A stretch of 45,583 nucleotides of DNA from Haemophilus haemolyticus (GCF_003493605.1 NZ_QQKA01000013.1:1-45583), one strand, 5' to 3'. Positions 7,398 through 16,384 are shown, numbered from the stretch's first letter. Numbers and translations: made by a program. Notes: generated by a model from the letters alone, not told the origin.

Positions 7398-8204
7398 TTA
7401 AAAGAATTTTAAATATTCATTGGCAGCTTGTAATTGAGCAAAACCTTTTGTTCTGCCCGCAACCCAACGTGTTAATCCTTCCAAATCCATCATTTCTTTA
7501 TGTTCTGGATTGTTGTAATCCATTTTGAATAAGGTTTCGGTGAATGCATTGAATTTGGTTTCATCTAATCCCACGCGTCCACTAAAAATACAATGGTCAA
7601 ATGATGGTGTTTTTGCGAGCACTCGAACTGTTGCGGGATCGAGCGTGCCATCTTTTGTCCAACGTTCAAAGTTGAAATCTAACATCCATGTTGCGGCAAC
7701 TTGGCGATCTTTTAATGCATTGGCTGCATCTAATTCACCGCCTACATGATCGCCGTGCAAACCAACACCTACATCAAAGCGTTTTTCTACATAATCTTGA
7801 CCAAATTCCAAGCCATGTTGATGTAAAAACTCGATTGGAATTAACCGCGCTTGTGGGGAATCTATCGCACCAAAAGCAATAGTTTTATTTTTTAAATCTT
7901 CAATCGATTGGATAGTTAGATCATTAACAACTAAATAGCTTTGACGATCTTGGTCGGTATCACGCATGGCACCATTTAAGGTTTTACCACCACTACGTAA
8001 GTAACCATCTAACCAAGCTAGAGGAGAGTTCCACGCTACATCAATTTCAGTATTGAGTAACGCATCAACTTGCCCTTTGTAGTCTTTGAAATACACGGGT
8101 TCAATAGGGAAGCCTTCTTTTTCGAAAAAGTCTGCAATAATTCCCCAAATCACTGTCACTTGTGGGGCGTAGATTACCGCCCCAATTTTTAATTTCTCAC
8201 TCAT
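7398..8204 (-). CDS. PhnD/SsuA-type substrate-binding-fold protein without signal peptide
   Basis: The 268 residues have the phosphonate/sulfonate periplasmic-binding fold. IGAVIYAPQVTVIWG opens lobe 1, AWNSPLAWLDGYLRSG is the typical ligand-loop region (57-72), DLTIQSIEDLKNKTIAFG leads into the hinge, and DRQVAATWMLDF lies near residues 186-197. The N-terminus begins MSEKLKIGAV with no signal peptide, lipobox or hydrophobic segment. No permease or ATPase gene lies nearby, so the protein is predicted to be cytoplasmic and may be a sensor, carrier or enzyme rather than a transporter part. Cytoplasmic THI5/NMT1 proteins use a related fold as an enzyme, but the THI5 cysteine motif is not seen. 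It starts 13 bp after the flavoprotein stop. Confidence 0.75.
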   Translation of the reverse strand: MSEKLKIGAVIYAPQVTVIWGIIADFFEKEGFPIEPVYFKDYKGQVDALLNTEIDVAWNSPLAWLDGYLRSGGKTLNGAMRDTDQDRQSYLVVNDLTIQSIEDLKNKTIAFGAIDSPQARLIPIEFLHQHGLEFGQDYVEKRFDVGVGLHGDHVGGELDAANALKDRQVAATWMLDFNFERWTKDGTLDPATVRVLAKTPSFDHCIFSGRVGLDETKFNAFTETLFKMDYNNPEHKEMMDLEGLTRWVAGRTKGFAQLQAANEYLKFF

Positions 8205-8209
8205 TTTTC

Positions 8210-8218
8210 ACCGCACTT
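8210..8218 (-). repeat. Uptake sequence spanning the flavoprotein/binding-protein junction
   Basis: On the minus strand AAGTGCGGT begins on the last base of the flavoprotein stop codon (TAA at 8220-8218). Its GCGGTGA continuation is the only Shine-Dalgarno-like sequence before the next ATG (8204). The uptake sequence therefore appears to double as the ribosome site. Confidence 0.7.
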
Positions 8219-9345
8219 TATGGAATTTGTTGACCTGTAATGGCTTTACCTAACCAAATATTTAGCACATCGACACTTGGTGCCATCACTTGACTTGCTA
8301 ATGCATCGCGTAAATAGCGTTCCATTGGTCCCATTTTGTTATAAGCCTTGCCACCGCCAATACGCATACCAATTTGTGCAAGGGTAATCGCATTTTCGCT
8401 CGCGAGAATTCGGGCAGCTAATAATTTAGCCAATGCATCTGCATCACCTTCTGTGGCTGCACGAGCCGCATCTCGCGTAGCACATACAGCAGCGTTTGTG
8501 TTTGCATAGATTTTAGCTAAGTGAATTTGCACGGTTTCGATTTCAGCTAATGCAGTGCCCGATGTGTATTTACGGTGTGTTGAATGTTTAATTGCCTCAG
8601 TAAGCACTGCTTTACATACGCCACTATAGACAGCAGCCAAGCCACAAATAAAGGCTGGTGCGATACCACCAAATACTTGTTCTGCGCCTGCGCCAACTTC
8701 GCCAATACGCCAGCTACGATCTAATGGCATATCGGTCATTCGCATAAAGCAAGAAACATTACTACGCATACCTAAGCCATTCCAGCTATCAGCTTCAAAA
8801 GTTAAGCCTTGAGTACCAAGTGGAAGCACCCAGTTATCAATAGTTTCGCCATTTTCAGAAGGCAAAAGCGCTAAATAATAAGAGGCATAATTTCCCGATG
8901 TCACCATGGATTTTAAGCCATTGAATACTGCATGTTCAGCATTAAATTGTGCGGTTGCATCGGTAATATAGAAGTGAGTACCCGTGCCTAATTCACTATA
9001 GGCGAGTGCGGCAAAGGTTTGATTTTGAACAATGTCAGAAAAGATTTTTTGTTTGAGTTGATCGCTGCCGAATAGATTTAAACAATTCACAGCAACGTTA
9101 CTCATCATGTAACAGAGACCAGCAGAGGCTGAACTTTCAGCTAATGCCATACAGACTTCAGCATGTTCTTTGAGGGTTAATCCCATTCCGCCGTATTCTT
9201 TTGGAATTAAAAGTGAAAACCAACCAGCTTTACCTAATTCCTTAAATGCCTGAACAGGAAATTCTTTTTTTTGATCGAGTTCGTCGGCGTAAGGCTCAAT
9301 AAACTGTTCCGCTAACTTTCTCACCTGAGTATAGATTTGCGACAT
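8218..9345 (-). CDS. Acyl-CoA dehydrogenase-fold flavoprotein, possibly a monooxygenase (DszC/SfnC-like)
   Basis: The 375 residues carry the acyl-CoA dehydrogenase fold. There is an N-terminal helical domain with FSLLIPKEYGGMGL (43-56), a beta domain starting ALAYSELGTGTHF (113-125), and a C-terminal four-helix domain with AQIGMRIGGGKAYNKMGPMERYLRDA (323-348). The usual catalytic tyrosine-glutamate-glycine of medium-chain dehydrogenases aligns with M354-A355-P356, so the common catalytic base is absent. This fits flavin N- or S-monooxygenases of the fold, or a dehydrogenase with its base elsewhere. AAGGA stands before the ATG. It is the first gene of the four-gene cluster, 111 bp after tatD, and no convincing -35/-10 pair is visible in that gap. 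Confidence 0.78.
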   Translation of the reverse strand: MSQIYTQVRKLAEQFIEPYADELDQKKEFPVQAFKELGKAGWFSLLIPKEYGGMGLTLKEHAEVCMALAESSASAGLCYMMSNVAVNCLNLFGSDQLKQKIFSDIVQNQTFAALAYSELGTGTHFYITDATAQFNAEHAVFNGLKSMVTSGNYASYYLALLPSENGETIDNWVLPLGTQGLTFEADSWNGLGMRSNVSCFMRMTDMPLDRSWRIGEVGAGAEQVFGGIAPAFICGLAAVYSGVCKAVLTEAIKHSTHRKYTSGTALAEIETVQIHLAKIYANTNAAVCATRDAARAATEGDADALAKLLAARILASENAITLAQIGMRIGGGKAYNKMGPMERYLRDALASQVMAPSVDVLNIWLGKAITGQQIP

Positions 9346-9456
9346 AATATATCCTTATTGTGTGTTGAGAAAAACTTTCTACGAGGCGGATATTATTATG
9401 CTCCGTTTCTTTTTTCTAGTATTTAATTCAAAATAATTTCAGTAATGTGACGTGGA

Positions 9457-10245
9457 TCAAGAAAAAATCTGGCAAGCATTTTCCCATGTGGCTTTTTTAA
9501 TCAATTCAGCAGGTTCATTTCTTAAGGCGCAAAGAGCTTTAAAACTTTCCACAATACGCTCAGGTCGATTAGGTTGGCCTTGAAAACCAAATACAGGCAT
9601 ATCAGGACTGTCTGTTTCCAACACTAAGGCATCAAGCGGCAACTTCGCGATTGCTTGACGAGTTTTATTGGCGCGTTCATAAGTGATAGTGCCTCCAACT
9701 CCGATTTTATAACCTAAATCAACAAAGCGTTTTGCTTGATCGTAACTTCCTGAAAAACCGTGTACCACGCCAAGTTTAGATAATGGAATACGTTTTAAAA
9801 AAGTAAAAATTTGATCATGGGTTTTTCGACTGTGAATATTGACGGGTAAATTAAATTGTTTTGCCAAATAAAGTTGGCTTTCAAAAAAATGACATTGTTT
9901 TGCCCAAAGTTCATCGGTGAGCAAATCAGGAATCGCACGTTCCAAACCAATTTCAGCCACCGCCATGCAATTTGCATCACGATTTTTTAAGGCTTGTTCT
10001 AACAGAATCAAATCATTTTCGGCGTGTTCTTTAATATAAAGAGGATGGAGCCCAAGCCCATAGTACAAATTATTAGGAAAAAGTGCGGTCATATTTTGGA
10101 TTGTTTTAAAATCAGCTTCTTTTACCGCCACAATCAGTATTTTTTGTACATCGGCTTGCTTAGCATTATCAATAAGCTGTGACAAAGGCTCCCCTGTAAA
10201 TTGTTGGAGATAATCGAGATGCGTGTGAGTGTCGAAGAAGGGCAT
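9457..10245 (-). CDS. TatD-family metal-dependent hydrolase
   Basis: This cytoplasmic TIM-barrel amidohydrolase of the TatD/YcfH group is linked in the family to 3'-5' DNase activity and D-amino-acyl-tRNA related hydrolysis. The metal site is visible as FDTHTHLD at the N-terminus, AEIGLE (about 95-100), NIHSRK (about 138-143), VHGFSG (about 163-168) and ETDSPD near the end. I chose the second ATG (10245, 262 residues), because AAGGAAA lies eight bases upstream; the first ATG (10251) is only two to three bases from it. I recall the ortholog as HI0081. It is closest to E. coli YcfH-type members. Confidence 0.88.
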   Translation of the reverse strand: MPFFDTHTHLDYLQQFTGEPLSQLIDNAKQADVQKILIVAVKEADFKTIQNMTALFPNNLYYGLGLHPLYIKEHAENDLILLEQALKNRDANCMAVAEIGLERAIPDLLTDELWAKQCHFFESQLYLAKQFNLPVNIHSRKTHDQIFTFLKRIPLSKLGVVHGFSGSYDQAKRFVDLGYKIGVGGTITYERANKTRQAIAKLPLDALVLETDSPDMPVFGFQGQPNRPERIVESFKALCALRNEPAELIKKATWENACQIFS

Positions 10246-10263
10246 GAGCATTTTCCTTTAGGT

Positions 10264-10294
10264 CGATAAAAAATGGCGGAATTGATCCGCCATT
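10264..10294 (-). terminator. ppiB terminator
   Basis: On the minus strand ATGGCGGA and TCCGCCAT form an 8-bp stem with a 5-base loop, followed by TTTTTTATC, just after the ppiB stop. Confidence 0.85.
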
Positions 10295-10299
10295 CGCCA

Positions 10300-10809
10300 T
10301 TATTCTACTGAAACCGATGTAATCACTACATCTTCAGTTGGAACATCTTGATGAAAGCCTTTGTTGCCTGTATTCACCTTTTTGATTTTATCAACAACAT
10401 CCATGCCTTCAACCACTTCACCAAATACTGCATAGCCCCATTCTTGAACGACTTCGCGGCCAAACATTTCTTTTGAACGATAATTTAAGAAATCATTGTC
10501 TGCCACGTTAATGAAAAATTGTGCTGTCGCTGAATGTGGATCTGAAGTGCGAGCCATTGCAATGGTTCCACGTTTGTTACTTAAACGATTGTTCGCTTCA
10601 TTTTGGATTGGGGCTTTAGTTGCTTTTTCGCGCATACCGCTTTCCATACCACCGCCTTGAATCATAAAGCCATCAATAACACGGTGAAAAATTGTGTTAT
10701 TATAAAAACCGTCTTTGCAGTAATTTAAGAAGTTTTCTGCTGTAACTGGAGCTTTATCAAAATCCAATTTAATTTTAATGTCGCCAAAGTTTGTGTGTAA
10801 CGTAACCAT
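10300..10809 (-). CDS. ppiB: Peptidyl-prolyl cis-trans isomerase B (cyclophilin)
   Basis: This 169-residue single-domain cyclophilin has no signal peptide, so it is the cytoplasmic PpiB type that speeds proline isomerisation during folding. [14 protein letters not shown] (40-53) holds the catalytic arginine. [25 protein letters not shown] is the substrate groove and [15 protein letters not shown] closes the domain. AGAAGGAAAACAAA precedes the ATG. It is divergent from cysS and ends at a clear terminator. Confidence 0.96.
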   Translation of the reverse strand: MVTLHTNFGDIKIKLDFDKAPVTAENFLNYCKDGFYNNTIFHRVIDGFMIQGGGMESGMREKATKAPIQNEANNRLSNKRGTIAMARTSDPHSATAQFFINVADNDFLNYRSKEMFGREVVQEWGYAVFGEVVEGMDVVDKIKKVNTGNKGFHQDVPTEDVVITSVSVE

Positions 10810-10911
10810 TTTGTTTTCCTTCTGAAAAATTAAGGGTCGTATTATTCCACAATCGAGGTAAAAGTGCTATAAAAGTGCGGTTTGTTTTTATTTCATTTTA
10901 CGAGCTTAAAA

Positions 10912-12291
10912 ATGCTAAAAATTTTCAATACCTTAACGAGAGAAAAAGAAATCTTTAAACCTATCCACGAAAATAAAGTGGGAATGTATGTTTGTGGCGT
11001 GACTGTTTATGATTTGTGCCATATCGGTCATGGACGCACTTTTGTGTGTTTTGATGTGATTGCCCGTTATTTACGTTCTTTGGGTTACGATTTAACTTAT
11101 GTGCGTAATATTACGGACGTAGATGACAAAATTATTAAACGTGCGTTAGAAAACAAAGAAACCTGCGATCAACTTGTGGATCGTATGGTGCAGGAAATGT
11201 ATAAAGATTTTGATGCACTTAATGTATTACGCCCTGATTTTGAACCCCGTGCGACCCATCATATTCCTGAAATTATTGAAATTGTGGAAAAATTGATTAA
11301 ACGCGGACATGCTTATGTTGCGGATAATGGCGATGTGATGTTTGATGTGGAAAGTTTTAAAGAATACGGCAAATTATCTCGTCAAGATCTTGAGCAATTA
11401 CAAGCTGGTGCACGTATTGAAATCAATGAAATCAAGAAAAATCCAATGGATTTCGTGCTTTGGAAAATGTCGAAAGAAAACGAACCAAGTTGGTCTTCCC
11501 CTTGGGGCGCAGGTCGTCCGGGTTGGCATATTGAATGTTCTGCAATGAACTGCAAACAGCTTGGCGAACATTTTGATATTCACGGTGGTGGCTCTGATTT
11601 AATGTTCCCTCACCACGAAAATGAAATCGCGCAATCTTGCTGTGCGCATGGTGGCCAATATGTGAATTATTGGATCCATTCCGGCATGATCATGGTAGAT
11701 AAAGAAAAAATGTCGAAATCCCTCGGCAATTTCTTCACAATTCGTGATGTATTAAACCACTACAATGCAGAGGCTGTACGTTATTTCTTATTAACGGCAC
11801 ATTATCGTAGCCAGCTCAATTACAGTGAAGAAAACTTGAATTTAGCGCAAGGTGCGTTGGAACGTTTATACACGGCTTTACGAGGAACAGATCAAAGTGC
11901 GGTTGCTTTTGTCGGAGAAAATTTTGTAGAAACTTTCCGTGAAGCAATGGATGATGATTTTAATACGCCAAATGCACTTTCTGTTTTATTCGAAATGGCG
12001 CGTGAAATTAACAAGTTAAAAACAGAGGATGTTGAGAAAGCCAATGGGCTTGCTGCTCGTTTACGTGAATTGGGGGCGATTTTAGGATTACTTCAACAAG
12101 AACCAGAGAAATTCTTACAAGCAGGTTCTAACGATGATGAAGTAGCAAAAATTGAAGCACTGATTAAACAACGTAATGAAGCCCGCGCTGCAAAAGATTG
12201 GGCCGCTGCGGATGCAGCGCGTAATGAGCTCACCGCTATGGGTATCGTATTAGAAGATGGTGCGAATGGAACAACTTGGCGTAAGCAATAA
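10912..12291 (+). CDS. cysS: Cysteinyl-tRNA synthetase
   Basis: This class I aminoacyl-tRNA synthetase charges tRNA-Cys. HIGH appears as CHIGHGR (about 36-42) and KMSKS as EKMSKSLGN (about 265-273). Zinc ligands include the first cysteine of [18 protein letters not shown] and the HHENEIAQS histidine region. The C-terminal helical domain ends [18 protein letters not shown] chose ATG 10912 (459 residues, the usual length). The upstream in-frame start at 10882 adds ten residues not typical of the family. The ribosome site is weak (CGAG). One uptake sequence lies 31 bp upstream and one inside the gene (11895). Confidence 0.97.
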   Translation: MLKIFNTLTREKEIFKPIHENKVGMYVCGVTVYDLCHIGHGRTFVCFDVIARYLRSLGYDLTYVRNITDVDDKIIKRALENKETCDQLVDRMVQEMYKDFDALNVLRPDFEPRATHHIPEIIEIVEKLIKRGHAYVADNGDVMFDVESFKEYGKLSRQDLEQLQAGARIEINEIKKNPMDFVLWKMSKENEPSWSSPWGAGRPGWHIECSAMNCKQLGEHFDIHGGGSDLMFPHHENEIAQSCCAHGGQYVNYWIHSGMIMVDKEKMSKSLGNFFTIRDVLNHYNAEAVRYFLLTAHYRSQLNYSEENLNLAQGALERLYTALRGTDQSAVAFVGENFVETFREAMDDDFNTPNALSVLFEMAREINKLKTEDVEKANGLAARLRELGAILGLLQQEPEKFLQAGSNDDEVAKIEALIKQRNEARAAKDWAAADAARNELTAMGIVLEDGANGTTWRKQ

Positions 12292-12316
12292 ATTCAAACG
12301 TTAAATTACTTTCATT

Positions 12317-12364
12317 AAAAAGACTAAGTTCAGAATGCAATAGAACTTAGTCTTTTTATTTTTT
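12317..12364. terminator. Bidirectional terminator between cysS and the DUF455 gene
   Basis: AAAAAGACTAAGTTC (12317-12331) pairs perfectly with GAACTTAGTCTTTTT (12343-12357), a 15-bp stem with an 11-base loop, with T-runs on both strands. It serves cysS on the plus strand and the convergent DUF455 gene on the minus strand. Confidence 0.93.
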
Positions 12365-12366
12365 CA

Positions 12367-13233
12367 TCATTTCTTAATATAGGATTTTAATGTTTGTTCC
12401 ACTTCATAAATCCAATCTAATTCATGCTGCGTGAAACCCGCTTGAATACGAGCATCGGTATTAATGACACCTTTAAAAATTACAATACGATATTTGTGTA
12501 AAAGCTCTGTAAAGCATTTCATCGCATCTAAACCCCGTTTTTTAGAAAGGGCGTGATACCAATGATTGCCAATATATACATGACCAATTTCATCGCGCAA
12601 AATAATATCCAAAATGTTCACAGCGGCAAAATCTTTACGTTGTGCGATTTTCTCTTGCAGAACAGGTGTGGCATCGAGACCCCGCGCTTCTAATACACGA
12701 GGAACTAACGCCATTCGTTCCCAAATATCGTACGCGGTGGCTTGCGCCATTTCCCATAATCCTGCATGGGCTTCAAAAGCACCATATTGATAACCCAATG
12801 TTTTCAAATGTTCATTGACTAAGGAAAAGTGCGTGCTTTCTTCACGAGCGACACGCAACCAATCTTTCACAAAAGCCAAACCTTCACCAAGTTCTTCTTG
12901 TGCATTACGCCCAAATCGCCAAGCTGCATCTAAGCCTAAATTAATCGCATTAAACTCAATATGTGCGATAGCGTGCAATGTGGCTGCATAGCCTTCTTCT
13001 GTGGCGAAAGAACGTTTAGGCACATCTTTTGGTGCAACTAAGAGCGGTTTTTCAGGAAAAGCGGCAATATTATCTTGCGGCACGACTTCGGGAAAATCTT
13101 CTAATTTAATCAACTGAATTTGTGGCAGAAGATTATCGTAGAGATCATTAACTAAACGACATTTTTCTTGTGGATTCGCTGTTTTTAGTGCGGTTTCAAC
13201 CTGTTGCCAAAATTGTGTAATAAGTGCAGTCAT
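12367..13233 (-). CDS. DUF455 ferritin-like (diiron) protein
   Basis: The 288 residues belong to the DUF455 family, which has a ferritin-like four-helix fold related to the tRNA hydroxylase MiaE. Probable diiron ligands are E93 (AHIEFNA), E132 and H135 (REESTHF), a glutamate near E182, and E215 and H218 (RDEIGHV). The function is unknown; an oxygen-dependent hydroxylase or oxidase is plausible. It starts 10 bp after the tesB stop with GAGAG as ribosome site and probably shares that transcript. Codons 2-4 (ACT GCA CTT) are a one-mismatch uptake sequence. I recall it as HI0077. Confidence 0.8.
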   Translation of the reverse strand: MTALITQFWQQVETALKTANPQEKCRLVNDLYDNLLPQIQLIKLEDFPEVVPQDNIAAFPEKPLLVAPKDVPKRSFATEEGYAATLHAIAHIEFNAINLGLDAAWRFGRNAQEELGEGLAFVKDWLRVAREESTHFSLVNEHLKTLGYQYGAFEAHAGLWEMAQATAYDIWERMALVPRVLEARGLDATPVLQEKIAQRKDFAAVNILDIILRDEIGHVYIGNHWYHALSKKRGLDAMKCFTELLHKYRIVIFKGVINTDARIQAGFTQHELDWIYEVEQTLKSYIKK

Positions 13234-13243
13234 TTTTTCTCTC

Positions 13244-14104
13244 TTATTCGTTAAAACGGATCAAACCTTCTTGTTGTGTTGTTGCGATTAATTGACCATC
13301 TTGCGAGAAAATCTGCCCACGCGCCAAACCACGGCCTCCAAAGGCATTATTGCTTTCAATTGCGTGCAAATGCCAGTGATTTAAATCAAACGGACGATGG
13401 AACCAAATACTATGATCAATGGTTGCGACTTTCATTCCTTTTTGTAAAAAGCCTTTTTCGTGCGGATGAAGTGCGGTCAAAATACAGTGAAAATCGGAAA
13501 AATAAGCCAATAAACATTGCTGAATTTTTATATCAAGCGGCGTTTCACCATTGGTTTTAAACCAAGAATATTGCTCCGCAGGCAATTTTGTTCCGTTAAA
13601 TGGGTTATTCAAATATTTGGTTCTCACCTCAAATGGACGCTCTGCCGCAAATTTTTCATTGAGTGGTTCTGGCAAGGTTTGAGCCACTTTTTGTAGCATC
13701 ACATTTTCATCTGTAAAGTCTTCAGGCGCACCAACATTTGGCATCGTATTTTGATGTTCAAAACCTTTTTCTGGCACTTGGAAAGAGGCTGTTACATGAC
13801 AAATGGTATTTTTATGTTGAATGGCTTTCACGCGTAATGCAGAAAAGTTACGCCCTTCACGCAAGGTTTCCACATCGTAAATAATCGGATATTGGCTATC
13901 TCCCGGAGCAAGAAAATAGGCATGACAAGAATGTAAAATACGATCTTCTGGCGCCACTTGCATTGCCGCTGATAATGCTTGAGCTACAACTTGCCCACCA
14001 AATACTTGACGAAAACCTAAATCTTGGCTTTCACCGCGAAAGATTAAATCATCAATTTTTTCAAGTTTAAGAAGATGAATGAGGTTATTGAGAATATCTG
14101 ACAT
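13244..14104 (-). CDS. tesB: Acyl-CoA thioesterase II
   Basis: This double hot-dog thioesterase hydrolyses medium- and long-chain acyl-CoA in the cytoplasm. The second half holds HSIWFHRPFDLNHWHLHAIES. The first half holds FGGQVVAQALSAA near the N-terminus, with the downstream HSCHAYFLAPGD. The start at 14104 gives 286 residues, the E. coli TesB length, and follows AAGGAAAGCAAT. An upstream in-frame ATG at 14179 runs through the nrdD terminator and an uptake sequence, so I reject it. It probably forms an operon with the DUF455 gene. Confidence 0.93.
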   Translation of the reverse strand: MSDILNNLIHLLKLEKIDDLIFRGESQDLGFRQVFGGQVVAQALSAAMQVAPEDRILHSCHAYFLAPGDSQYPIIYDVETLREGRNFSALRVKAIQHKNTICHVTASFQVPEKGFEHQNTMPNVGAPEDFTDENVMLQKVAQTLPEPLNEKFAAERPFEVRTKYLNNPFNGTKLPAEQYSWFKTNGETPLDIKIQQCLLAYFSDFHCILTALHPHEKGFLQKGMKVATIDHSIWFHRPFDLNHWHLHAIESNNAFGGRGLARGQIFSQDGQLIATTQQEGLIRFNE

Positions 14105-14177
14105 ATTGCTTTCCTTGAGGATAAGAAAAAGTGCGGTTATTTTAGCGGAGATTTTTAGGAATGCCAAAGTTGGAAAC

Positions 14178-14209
14178 AAAAAGCACGCATTAAAAAATGC
14201 GTGCTTTTG
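14178..14209 (-). terminator. nrdD terminator
   Basis: AAAAGCACGCATT (14179-14191) pairs with AATGCGTGCTTTT (14196-14208), a 13-bp stem with a 4-base loop. On the minus strand the T-run continues beyond the stem. It directly follows nrdD. Confidence 0.9.
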
Positions 14210-14221
14210 CTAGCGTGTTAA

Positions 14222-16345
14222 TCAAAGGTGTTTAACTCTTCTCTTCACTTCTTCCTGTTTTCCCGCATTAAATGGGCGGGCATCAGGGCTGCCTAGATAG
14301 CCACAGACGCGGCGAGTGACAGACACTTTTGTGCTGTCGTGATTGCCACATTTCGGGCAGACAAAACCTTTGCTGGTACATTCAAACTCGCCGGTGAAAC
14401 CACATTCATAACATTCGTCAATCGGTGTATTTGTGCCGTAGTAAGGCACGCGATCGTAGCTATAATCCCACACATCTTCCAATGCTTTTAAGTTGTGTTG
14501 AATATTTGGATATTCGCCGTAGCAAATAAAACCGCCACTAGCGAGTGGGGGATATGACATTTCAAAATCCAGTTTGTCGTAAGGATTCACTTTTTTTTCT
14601 ACATCTAAGTGGTAACTGTTCGTGTAGTAGCCTTTATCCGTTACGCCTTCAATCACGCCAAATTTTTTGGTATCTAGACGGCAGAAGCGGTCGCATAAGT
14701 TTTCACTTGGCGTGGAGTAAAGGCTGAAGGCATAACCTGTTTCTTTTTGCCAGTGTTTAACTGCCTCGCTAAGGTGGCGAACAATCGCAATGCCTTTTTC
14801 GCGTAATTGTTCATCATCAAAAATATGCCCTTTGTTATATAGCGCATTAATGGTTTCGTGAATACCGATATAGCCGAGTGAAATAGAGGCGCGTCCATTT
14901 TTGAAAATTTGTGCCACATTTTCATCCGCTTTTAACCGCACTCCGCAAGCCCCTTCCATATAAAGAATGGGGGCAACGCGAGCTTTGGTATTTTCAAGGC
15001 GGGCAATACGTGTCATTAATGCTTTTTTCGCAATAGCTAAACGTTCATCTAAAGTGCGGTAGAAATCTTCTTCGTTTTTGGACTCCAACGCAATACGCGG
15101 TAAATTCAAACTCACCACGCCAAGATTATTACGCCCATCGTGAATTTCGTGGCCTTTTTCTTCGTATGCACCTAAAAAGCTACGGCATCCCATTGGGGCT
15201 TTAAAAGAGCCTGTGACTTTGACAACCTGATCGTAATTGAGAATATCTGGATACATACGTTTTGATGCACATTCCAATGCGAGCTGTTTGATATCGTAAT
15301 TCGGATCGCCTTGAGTTTGGTTCAAGCCTTTTTTGATGGTGAAAACAAGTTTTGGAAAGACTGGCGTTTTATGATTTTTTCCGAGTCCACGAATCCGGTT
15401 TTTCAAAATAGCTTGCTGAATTAATCGGGATTGCCAACTTGTACCTAAACCAAAACCAAAGGTCACAAATGGTGTTTGTCCATTCGAAGTATGCAGTGTA
15501 TTAACTTCATATTCTAAAGATTGGAAGGCATCGAAACATTCTTTTTCAATCAATGCTTTGGCGTAACCTTCAACATCAGGTACATTCCATTCTTGGGCAT
15601 GTTTGAGGTGTTTTTCGTAACTGATTTGCACATAAGGAGAAAGCACTTCATCAATACGGTTAATGGTTGTGCCACCGTAAATATGGCTGGCGACTTGGGC
15701 GATAATTTGTGCTGTCACTGCCGTTGCGGTGCCGATAGATTTTGGGGGTTCGATTTCCGCATTGCCCATTTTGAAACCACGAGACAGCATCCCCTCTAAA
15801 TCCACTAACATACAGTTAAACATTGGAAAGAACGGCGCGTAATCTAAATCGTGATAATGAATTTCACCTTTTTCATGAGCCTCTACTACATCGCGTGGAA
15901 GAATATGGTGCTTGGCATAATGTTTTGCCACAATCCCAGCAAGCAAATCACGTTGCGTTGGAATCACTTTCGCGTCTTTATTGGCGTTTTCATTAAGTAA
16001 TTCTACGTTGCTTTGTTCAATCAAACCTTCAATTTCTTTTGTTAGCTGGCTACGTTTTTCGCGGGCTAAATCACGATCATGACGATATTCAATATACGCA
16101 CGAGCAACCTCGGGATAACGACTTGCCATCAATTTATCTTCAACGATTTTTTGAATCTGATTAATATCAATCTCGCCTTGATGATGGGTGAAAATCTCAT
16201 TTCCTACTTCTTGCCCAATTTGGTGGCAATAAAATTCATCGGAAATATTGACCGCACTTGCGGCTTTTTTAATGGCATTGATGATACGTTGAATCTCAAA
16301 TTCCGCACGAGAACCATCGCGCTTGATGACCCCAAAGTTACTCAT
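14222..16345 (-). CDS. nrdD: Anaerobic ribonucleoside-triphosphate reductase, large subunit
   Basis: This class III glycyl-radical enzyme makes deoxynucleotides without oxygen. The ATP-cone allosteric domain (FGVIKRDGSRAEFEIQRI) occupies the first 90 residues or so. A C-terminal zinc site (CYECGFTGEFEC, CPKCG) precedes RRVCGYLG, whose glycine carries the radical. The protein ends ARPFNAGKQEEVKRRVKHL. At 707 residues it has the usual length. GGAG lies eight bases before the ATG. The activase gene nrdG is not adjacent. Three NrdR boxes stand upstream, so repression by NrdR-ATP/dATP is expected. One uptake sequence is at 15052 and one at 16251. Confidence 0.97.
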   Translation of the reverse strand: MSNFGVIKRDGSRAEFEIQRIINAIKKAASAVNISDEFYCHQIGQEVGNEIFTHHQGEIDINQIQKIVEDKLMASRYPEVARAYIEYRHDRDLAREKRSQLTKEIEGLIEQSNVELLNENANKDAKVIPTQRDLLAGIVAKHYAKHHILPRDVVEAHEKGEIHYHDLDYAPFFPMFNCMLVDLEGMLSRGFKMGNAEIEPPKSIGTATAVTAQIIAQVASHIYGGTTINRIDEVLSPYVQISYEKHLKHAQEWNVPDVEGYAKALIEKECFDAFQSLEYEVNTLHTSNGQTPFVTFGFGLGTSWQSRLIQQAILKNRIRGLGKNHKTPVFPKLVFTIKKGLNQTQGDPNYDIKQLALECASKRMYPDILNYDQVVKVTGSFKAPMGCRSFLGAYEEKGHEIHDGRNNLGVVSLNLPRIALESKNEEDFYRTLDERLAIAKKALMTRIARLENTKARVAPILYMEGACGVRLKADENVAQIFKNGRASISLGYIGIHETINALYNKGHIFDDEQLREKGIAIVRHLSEAVKHWQKETGYAFSLYSTPSENLCDRFCRLDTKKFGVIEGVTDKGYYTNSYHLDVEKKVNPYDKLDFEMSYPPLASGGFICYGEYPNIQHNLKALEDVWDYSYDRVPYYGTNTPIDECYECGFTGEFECTSKGFVCPKCGNHDSTKVSVTRRVCGYLGSPDARPFNAGKQEEVKRRVKHL

Positions 16346-16352
16346 GATATAG

Positions 16353-16368
16353 CTCCAATATATAGTGT
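16353..16368. promoter_or_regulatory. NrdR box 1 (start-proximal)
   Basis: CTCCAATATATAGTGT matches the last 12 bases of the NrdR consensus ACACWATATATWGTGT perfectly and the first four poorly. It begins 8 bp upstream of the nrdD start codon and overlaps the ribosome-site region, so it lies in the leader. Confidence 0.7.
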
Positions 16369-16384
16369 TTTTGAAATGCGGACT

